The notes under the pieces: model-generated | The model's input: only the letters and a program-made list of their open reading frames with translations | What the model was told of the DNA's origin: nothing | Database searches by the model: none | In this document: piece by piece, positions 8,546 to 13,566 of the stretch | How positions within the stretch are numbered: position 1 is the stretch's first letter | Layout of the letters: each line of letters opens with the position of its first letter | Assembly: GCA_027577415.1 (NCBI GenBank) | Contig: JANBQS010000683.1 | Span: 1 to 13,566, forward strand | DNA length: 13,566 bases | From: Coemansia sp. RSA 922 | Taxonomy: Eukaryota; Kickxellomycota; Kickxellomycetes; Kickxellales; Kickxellaceae | Direction of reading: 5' to 3' | Program-made: the position numbers and the translations under genes

Positions 8546-9054
8546 AGCTGGGATATATCTCGTAATTGAGCTGTATTCCTAAACCAAAACAAACTCATAC
8601 TTATTGCTCTGCTGAGCAGCAACAACAGCCCTTCTTGAAGTGGTAAACATGGAGGGTCTGGTTCAACAGACACACAGACCCGTCACTTCAGGATGAAGGG
8701 CCTACTAATGTTGCCCAAGTTGATTTGGCCAAGAAACTATCTGGCAAATCCCAAATGTGCAAGCAAGTACAAGGCTTGGGAGGAAGTAGCTTACAGCTGC
8801 CAATTTGCCTCCCATGTATCTGCCCATCAGCTTCCTGTGAACCTTATGTGCTCATTTGACGTTTGCCAAAGGGCGAGTAGAATAGAGGCAGTGAATTTTA
8901 TTTGTATTATTTTTAGTTTTTTTTTTTAGTAAATTTTATTTCTAGACAGGGTGTTATTCACTGCTCGGTTGGCCTAACTAATATATTACCTTGCAAAGGT
9001 AGAAATAAACTGGGCAGAGACACTCTAGGCATTAGTAATCCAAGTGTATCACTT
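8546..9054. other. Spacer between family A units, with hairpin; no gene seen
   Basis: No coding region is supported. A 78-codon + strand frame (8693-8929) begins inside the hairpin, has no homologue in the other unit and looks fortuitous. The stretch holds a 74-nt inverted repeat (8628-8701) and a T9 run near 8919. It is the part of the A array that is not duplicated. Confidence 0.5.
8628..8701. repeat. 74-nt imperfect inverted repeat (three 7-bp helices)
   Basis: GCCCTTC (8628-8634) pairs with GAAGGGC (8695-8701), TGAAGTG (8636-8642) with CACTTCA (8684-8690), and GGGTCTG (8654-8660) with CAGACCC (8675-8681). Uneven internal loops separate them (11 nt against 2 nt inside). The length recalls a tRNA, but no D or T arm can be formed. 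It may be a structured transcript, a small terminal-inverted-repeat relic, or chance. Confidence 0.55.
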
Positions 9055-9372
9055 TTATTCCTTTGAATACACATATATGATGAGGCCTTTTGTGAGCTCC
9101 CTACTACCCAACCCAGCATCACTGGTAATGGCACCATTTTTCTCGATTATATCTATCTGATCCAGTGCAGATTTTTCCCTGTCGATGTAAGTTCCATCTA
9201 CTAGTGTAACATTATTGATTCTTTCTTTGGAACCAATGATTGCAAACCCATCACAAATCAACTCATGCAACGGTCTTTTAATATCACTTTCACCAATGAC
9301 ATAGTACACCTCTTCACACACTTGTCCAACATTAACTAGCTGTAGCTTGATATTGTCAATTTTAATACCCAT
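9055..9372 (-). CDS. Family A small protein, copy 2 (105 aa), unknown function
   Basis: Paralogue of the 121-aa protein at 7697-8062 and likewise not recognised. It keeps IDNIKLQLV (residues 5-13), VTLVDGT (about 55-61), ITSDAGLGS (about 82-90) and a C-terminal GLIIYVY strand. It carries two cysteines absent at the same places in copy 1, so disulphides are unlikely to define the fold. No signal peptide or membrane helix is visible. The TAA stop lies inside AATAAAAG, so stop and a possible poly(A) signal overlap. The start is the first ATG well downstream of the TATA box at 9490; two earlier ATGs lie within 20 nt of the TATA box and would precede the transcript. The gene is AT-rich. Confidence 0.62.
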   Translation of the reverse strand: MGIKIDNIKLQLVNVGQVCEEVYYVIGESDIKRPLHELICDGFAIIGSKERINNVTLVDGTYIDREKSALDQIDIIEKNGAITSDAGLGSRELTKGLIIYVYSKE

Positions 9373-9850
9373 TATACCTGTCCGTACTAACTGAAAAGTG
9401 TTTAGTTGTGAATAGAGAAAGGATTAAAGTGGGTTGGGGATAGTGAAGAAAAAATTCCTTGGAGAGAGGGCATGGAGCAGCCATTTTATATCCATTCTCA
9501 ACACTGTGCTTTTCCGGAAAATCCTCGCTTGCTTTTGGCCACTTTCTCCCCAACATCAACACGTCTCTTTTACTTAAGAGCCTTTCGCCTTTTAAGCCAA
9601 AGCTTTGTCTGCGTTATTATTAGATTGCGTAGGCAAAGCATATGTTGAGGGAGAACGATGCTAGCAAGACTTTAAACACTGACACACTTTCTGTCATGTT
9701 CTGGCCGACTGAGCTCACACATACGTCAAGCAGGCGTAGTGATTGAATGGGACGCTTAAAAGAAAGTCTTTGTAGTTCTTTTTTTTTTCGTGCCAACTGC
9801 CTGTTGGGAAGACCTGCAGGTCATGACGTTTTTACCCGAAAAGAAAACGC
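9373..9850 (-). promoter_or_regulatory. Promoter of family A gene 2
   Basis: The TATA box (TATAAAATGG, 9490-9481 on the - strand) is 118 nt before the ATG, next to CAGCC (9478-9482); the right GGCTG arm is missing. Upstream in order come TTCCGGA (near 9512), GGCCACTTTC (9537-9546), CCCCAAC (9548-9554) and GCCAAAGCTTTG (9596-9607), then the AACGATGCT...CACACTTTCTGT block near 9652-9700. Confidence 0.6.
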
Positions 9851-10359
9851 TTTTGGCTTGTGAAGAAAAACTACACTAACCAAGGCTGGGAAAGAAAACA
9901 AACTAAGCACTCCACTAAAGGTGGTAGATTTTACAAGGGAAACGTAATAAACGACTAATAGGCGACCTATATATATCTGGTCAGCTAGTTTAGGTATTTG
10001 TTCTCGACAACCTATATAATAGCTGGGTTACTATGAACAGTACTAATGTAATTGCGCTGAATCGCTAGGCTCTTTTGTCCCTTGTAGACTTGAAGAGTGT
10101 AGCACTGCGTTTCTGAACAGTATGCAACTGGTTTAGTGACAATCACACTTTGGCGGCACTAACAGCAAGCCAAACAGCATGCCTGGTTGTAAGTCCTTCT
10201 CTTGTACTAGTATCTGCCTTCACAACCGTGAAAGCATTATATAGTGTTTGCCTAATTTTAATCGACACTGGCTGTGACACGGGTTCAAAAGAGGATATGT
10301 ATGTCCATCATGTCAGAACAAATAGAGCGGTATACATGCCACATGTCAACATGTATTTG
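9851..10359. other. Spacer between family A and family B arrays; no gene seen
   Basis: AT-rich sequence without a defensible gene. A + strand frame near 10150-10386 has no good ATG start and resembles nothing. A GGGTTCAAAAG near 10279 recalls a tRNA B box, but no cloverleaf surrounds it. The alternating TA stretch near 9969-9977 is unremarkable. Confidence 0.5.
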
Positions 10360-10558
10360 AGTAACCGATTTTATTGCATCCTATGAAATAAACTATTAGT
10401 AATTTATTTAGTGATAGTTTGCCACTTTTAGCATTACAGTAGTAATGGATGAAACTGCATGGCAAAGGCAATAAGCCTGTTGTCAAGGCGAGTTTCTACA
10501 GCTTGATAGTTGACCCAGTGCCACAGAGAGGAGTGCTGCCTATCTAACGTCATCTGCT

Positions 10559-10966
10559 TCAATCTTGTAGCTCTGTGGTCCACCCGCTAAACACCTCGCT
10601 TGCTTCATCACAAACCAGTAAAAGTTTTAAATGATTAACTACACTCTCAACCAAGCCATTGAGTATACAAGGAAACACTCCAACATTGATACCATTTTGG
10701 AAAGCATGCAGTTCAAAATCAGGATGCTCAGGACGATCATGCAGTATGTACTGGTGCTCAGATGGATTAAACTCTTTTGCGAGATGCTTAATATACAATG
10801 ACAGTCCGTCCATATTGTCAGTATCACGATTGGGCATATAAAACATTAGCATGAAGTTGCCCTTTGGGATTACTCCTGTTGCTCTGATCTCATTTGAAAA
10901 ATTAATGCCTTGAAGCCTTGGAAGAAGACCATGAACTACGTTGGCAAAACCTTCATCAACACACAT
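10559..10966 (-). CDS. Family B small protein, copy 1 (135 aa), unknown function
   Basis: I do not recognise this protein. It is the same length as its neighbour at 11947-12354 and about 64 percent identical to it over the last 100 residues, starting at KGNF. Kept blocks include KGNF.L.FY.PN, YIK.LAKEF, EHQYILHD.P.HP.FELH.FQNG, CILNGL and a Leu-Gln-Asp C-terminus. The first 30 residues differ much more. No signal peptide or membrane helix is seen; strand-helix-strand alternation suggests a compact alpha/beta domain. The start at 10966 is chosen because it aligns exactly with the ATG of copy 2; the open frame upstream has no earlier ATG. The TATA box is 112 nt upstream. The ORF kept at identical length without stops or frameshifts argues for selection on the protein. 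Confidence 0.74.
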   Translation of the reverse strand: MCVDEGFANVVHGLLPRLQGINFSNEIRATGVIPKGNFMLMFYMPNRDTDNMDGLSLYIKHLAKEFNPSEHQYILHDRPEHPDFELHAFQNGINVGVFPCILNGLVESVVNHLKLLLVCDEASEVFSGWTTELQD

Positions 10967-11485
10967 GTTATGTATATAGTAAAGCAAAAGCAGTTGTTTA
11001 GGTGAAAGTGCTAATTTGAGAATGAGAAGAGCTTTTTTACCTCACGCCTTTCTCTTCTGTCCGCCCAGCCCTTTTATATTCATGGCTGGACAGCACAGCT
11101 TGGTGAAAAAAAGTACTTGTTCTTGTCATTGCCTCAAGTCCACTTTGTCACTTTCCTTTTAACAAAGCGGATAAGAATGTTGGGGAAGGGCACTTTCTGG
11201 TTTGTACAAGAAAATTCTTGCCCCAACCCAATAGGCCTTTGTCGCAGCCTTGCAGTCACAGTCAACAAAGGGGGCAAGGTTTCTTTTTAGGCGAGGTTGT
11301 TAAGGATTGCCTTTGAATGCTAACCAATTACCAAGCAAGTGTGTGTTCAGTAGAGCGCCGATTTTTGTTTTTTTGAGGTTGGCCTCAATAGGGAAATGTC
11401 GGAATATTCGCAGTCAACACATTTTTTATCCCTTGCAGTCAACGCCAAAGCTCCGCTGACTGAAGGCTTGAAATGGTTGGGCACC
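10967..11485 (-). promoter_or_regulatory. Promoter of family B gene 1
   Basis: The TATA box (TATAAAAG, 11078-11071 on the - strand) lies between CCAGCC (11065-11070) and GGCTGG (11084-11089), an inverted repeat centred on it. Upstream lie GGGCACTTTC (11188-11197), CAAGAA-AA-TTCTTG (11207-11220, of heat-shock-element form), CCCCAAC (11221-11227), three CAGTCAAC boxes (11259, 11411, 11436), a CCAAT box near 11321, and a hairpin-like element at 11436-11462 enclosing GCCAAAGCTCCG. Confidence 0.62.
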
Positions 11486-11644
11486 TTTTTCCTTTTGCGC
11501 TAAGCGTTGGCCAGTTGGCCTACAAAAGCTCACTTCAGCCAAAGCCTGCTGAAGACAGCGCTAGTAATATTACTCAGGTGAAATATATCTACCAGAGGAG
11601 AACAAGAGATGAGGTATAAAAGCCGCATAGTACCATTTTGTAAA
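11486..11644. other. Spacer between family B units, with stray + strand TATA and small inverted repeat
   Basis: CTTCAGC (11533-11539) pairs with GCTGAAG (11548-11554) around an 8-nt loop containing the CAAAGC core seen in the B promoters. TATAAAAG occurs on the + strand at 11615-11622, but no rightward gene follows it. Confidence 0.45.
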
Positions 11645-11946
11645 GTGAGTATTTTTTATAGCATCTTGTGAAACAAACTATATGTTTGTTATTTAGTGAC
11701 AGTTGAGCACTATATATGCTGTGGTAGTGAATGAAATGGTGAATAGCAGGACAATAGGCTTATTATAAAGGCACTTTTAACTCATGGCTCTTGTATTTAC
11801 TAAAAAAAAAACCTGTGTTGAAACAACAAGATATAAACCAAGTCGCTGAAGAATATCATGTTAAATTAGTATGGATGGGCATTTAAAACTTGACCGGTTA
11901 TCTCCACACCATGGGCGGGGGCATCGCCTATCTAACATCATTTGTT

Positions 11947-12354
11947 TCAGTCTTGTAGATCTGTAATCCAATCAGGAATAAACATCTCCGCTTCATTACA
12001 ATCCTGTAAATGTTTCAAACGACTAATTACGTCCTCACTCAAGCCGTTGAGTATACAAGAAAACACTTCAACCGGCTTGCCATTTTGGAAAACATGCAGT
12101 TCAAAATTGGGATGCCCAGGAAGATCATGCAATATGTACTGGTGCTCTTTTGGATCAAACTCTTTTGCAAGATCTTTAATATATGCTGAAAGATTATCCC
12201 TATTGTCATCGTCAAAGTTGGGTATATAGAAAATTAGCAGAAAATTGCCTTTTTGGATTTCTCCCGTCATATTTATTTCATTTGAACGACGTGCGTATTC
12301 AAGATTGAAACCTGATCTACGAATTATGTCAGCAAAATTACTTGCAATGCACAT
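11947..12354 (-). CDS. Family B small protein, copy 2 (135 aa), unknown function
   Basis: Paralogue of the protein at 10559-10966 with exactly the same number of residues; function unknown. It keeps KGNFLLIFYIPN (residues about 35-46), YIKDLAKEFDP, EHQYILHDLPGHPNFELH (about 70-87), the FQNG turn, CILNGL and the Asp-Leu-Gln-Asp end. The region before residue 30 is nearly unrelated between copies except for a shared MC(V/I) start and FA(N/D). Family B is not similar to family A by eye. The sequence shared just past the stop (GCCTATCTAAC) shows that the 3' flank was duplicated too. The start is supported by the alignment and by a TATA box 112 nt upstream. Confidence 0.74.
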   Translation of the reverse strand: MCIASNFADIIRRSGFNLEYARRSNEINMTGEIQKGNFLLIFYIPNFDDDNRDNLSAYIKDLAKEFDPKEHQYILHDLPGHPNFELHVFQNGKPVEVFSCILNGLSEDVISRLKHLQDCNEAEMFIPDWITDLQD

Positions 12355-12905
12355 ATTCTATGATTAAATGCAAAAGCAGTTGGAAAGTAGAAAAGTGATG
12401 GGTAAAGAATGAGAAAAACAATTTTGCACTATTCCCTGTTTGTTTGCCCAGCCAGCCCTATTTATATTCACGGCTGGGAAGCATGGCAGGATGCAAAAAT
12501 AAATGATTTAGCATCTGGCCCCAGATCTGCTTTTTTTTCCATTCTCCTTTTAACAAAGCAAGAAAATATGTTGGGGAAGGCCACTTTCAAGCTTGAACAA
12601 GAAAATTATTGCCCCAACCCGATAGGCCTTTATCGAAACCTTGCAGTCACAGTCAACAAAGGGAGCAAGGTTTGTTTTAGGCGAGGCTGCCAAGGGTTGT
12701 CTTTGAATCCTAGCCAATTACCCAGGAAACGTGTGTGTTCAGAAGAGCGCCGATTTTTGTTTCTTTGAGGTTGGCCACAATAGGGAAATGCTGGAACATT
12801 CGCAGTCAACGCAATTTTATACCCCGCAGTCAACACAGCATTTATTCCTTTCAGTCAACGCCAAAGCTCCGCTGACTGAAGGCTTGGAATGACTGGGCAC
12901 TTCAC
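12355..12905 (-). promoter_or_regulatory. Promoter of family B gene 2
   Basis: The TATA box (TATAAATA, 12466-12459 on the - strand) is framed by CCAGCC (12452-12457) and GGCTGG (12472-12477). Upstream come GGCCACTTTC (12579-12588), CCCCAAC (12612-12618), four CAGTCAAC boxes (12650, 12803, 12827, 12852), a CCAAT box near 12714 and the inverted element 12852-12878 around GCCAAAGCTCCG. It has one more CAGTCAAC box than gene 1. Confidence 0.62.
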
Positions 12906-13362
12906 AGCATTCTTGCCTAGCTCTACTCGACTGTGAAGGCGCACGCATATCGAACAAGCAAAACAATTGGCTGGAGTGACCCAAAGAATCGACATCGCTC
13001 TATTTTGTCCACTACTTGCTGTCGAGGCCTGCGTGCCAGGTGGTGTTCTGTGGAAGATGCTCCCATTCAATGTTTCTTAAAAGTCGCAAACAACCCGAAC
13101 CAATGCCCGATTGATCCATAGATCGCGACGATTGCCATGCGCCTCATATTTGATCATCGTTCGGAAGGATTTTGGTTACCCCCTTTTTCACTCGCCATTT
13201 CGAAATTCAATTTAATGACACGGTGCTAATTCGCAGTACTCCTAATATATATTTACAACGGTCATGGTTGCGCAACGACCGCCTCTATCTACAGCGAAGC
13301 GGCCTATTGTGCCGTTCTGGTGCGGAGGTATGCAGCTCTTGTTTGCATTCAGTCTGTGTAAA
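12906..13362. other. Right-hand region without a recognisable gene
   Basis: The sequence is less AT-rich than the family B units. Several 60-70 codon frames are open on either strand (for example 12933-13121 + and 12855-13070 -), but none has recognisable motifs or continues past a stop. The Cys- and Arg-rich look of these frames could reflect an old decayed element; I see no terminal repeats or polymerase motifs. Confidence 0.4.
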
Positions 13363-13566
13363 TTACAACTGAACCCAACCAGCGAGTGCTAAAATACCAT
13401 GCATGTGCTCTGTTCCTGCTGTCACTATATGTTTAACCTGCTCGTGGAGTGTAGGCGTATCGGCAATGGCAGCGTCGTGCTTTACGCACCCTATAGATCT
13501 GATCAAGGTGCACTTACAAACGTCGCAAACACGGACGGGTGCCTTGCAAGCAACGCGCCGCATAGT
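13363..13566 (-). CDS. Possible 3' end of an unidentified gene entering from the right edge
   Basis: This is an open frame of at least 66 codons ending in TAA at 13363. An ATG is present at 13563, but the frame is open to the window edge, so it may be longer. It contains CDVCKC followed by GCVKHD, a Cys/His spacing that could bind zinc, and a His-rich stretch EHMHGILALAGW near the end. No family is recognised. It could equally be chance or a decayed fragment. Confidence 0.22.
   Translation of the reverse strand, partial: TMRRVACKAPVRVCDVCKCTLIRSIGCVKHDAAIADTPTLHEQVKHIVTAGTEHMHGILALAGWVQL

Larger units (their letters stand above)
9050..9850. repeat. Tandem duplication A, unit 2
   Basis: Counterpart of 7690-8545 in the same orientation, offset by about 1.36 kb at the stop codons. 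The CCCCAAC element here is short (C4 at 9548-9551), where unit 1 has an 11-C run. This unit has a 12-bp perfect palindrome GACCTGCAGGTC (9811-9822) that unit 1 lacks. Confidence 0.8.
10360..11485. repeat. Tandem duplication B, unit 1
   Basis: This unit includes the gene at 10559-10966, about 200 nt 3' to it and about 520 nt 5' to it, and matches 11645-12905. The far upstream block 11355-11418 matches the other unit at about 59 of 64 positions. That is better than the best coding stretch, which I count at about 85 percent over 137 nt. The 3' side is about 100 nt shorter than in unit 2. Confidence 0.85.
11645..12905. repeat. Tandem duplication B, unit 2
   Basis: Counterpart of 10360-11485, same orientation, offset about 1.29 kb at the left end, 1.39 kb at the genes and 1.42 kb at the right end. 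Insertions of about 100 nt (around 11790-11905) and about 25 nt (extra CAGTCAAC segment near 12827) therefore separate the two units. An A10 run at 11802-11811 lies in the larger insertion. Confidence 0.85.

Noticed and set aside
8628..8701. tRNA gene
   Set aside because: The length and a 7-bp end helix fit, but the inner helices nest as one long hairpin. No T arm with a 7-nt loop, D arm or anticodon arm can be formed.
8693..8929. A 78-codon + strand frame in the family A spacer
   Set aside because: It has no paralogue, no recognisable motif and begins inside the hairpin; length is within chance for AT-rich DNA.
9811..9822. GACCTGCAGGTC palindrome as an operator
   Set aside because: It is a perfect 12-bp palindrome but absent from unit 1 and single in the window, so there is no support beyond chance.
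10150..10386. A + strand frame in the A-B spacer
   Set aside because: There is no suitable ATG at the start, no motif, and it overlaps the left end of duplication B, where the second copy does not keep it open.
12409..12768. A 119-codon + strand frame upstream of family B gene 2
   Set aside because: It overlaps the conserved promoter of the leftward gene. The matching place in unit 1 has early stops, so the conservation there is not protein coding.
7690..12905. Mobile element or CRISPR-like array as the cause of the repeats
   Set aside because: Units are large (0.8-1.3 kb), gene-bearing and diverged. I see no terminal inverted repeats, target-site duplications, transposase or regularly spaced short repeats. 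Plain tandem gene duplication explains them.

Overview
The window looks like fungal nuclear DNA. The genes are compact and intron-poor, the two recognised introns are short (85 and 165 nt) with GT...AG ends, and poly-T tracts sit just ahead of several start codons. The recognised products are eukaryotic housekeeping proteins. An early-diverging fungus is my best guess, but nothing in the window fixes the lineage.

Left part (1-7640): five conserved genes, GC-rich in their coding parts. The 5' two thirds of ADE1 (SAICAR synthetase, purine synthesis) runs leftward off the window. It diverges, across a 276-nt shared promoter with a GTCACGTG E-box, from a rightward TMEM115-type Golgi membrane protein gene. 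Rightward genes follow for COA8 (cytochrome c oxidase assembly/protection), TRS130/TRAPPC10 (TRAPPII tethering complex subunit) and DIC1 (mitochondrial dicarboxylate carrier, one intron). They form no obvious pathway: two act in mitochondria, two in the Golgi or its traffic, one in the cytosol.

Right part (7641-13566): composition drops to AT-rich and no familiar gene is seen. Four small leftward genes lie here as two tandem pairs. Family A (121 and 105 aa, starts at 8062 and 9372) and family B (both 135 aa, starts at 10966 and 12354) are not alike in protein sequence and I recognise neither. Each pair was duplicated together with several hundred bases of upstream DNA. That upstream DNA is conserved as well as or better than the coding part. 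All four genes have a TATA box 111-118 nt before the ATG, and they share an ordered set of short upstream motifs (CAGCC-TATA, CCACTTT, CCCCAAC, GCCAAAGCT). I read this as one promoter type driving two unrelated small-protein families in an accessory locus. This is the most novel content of the window. The last 660 nt (12906-13566) hold no gene I can defend, apart from a weak Cys-rich reading frame at the right edge.
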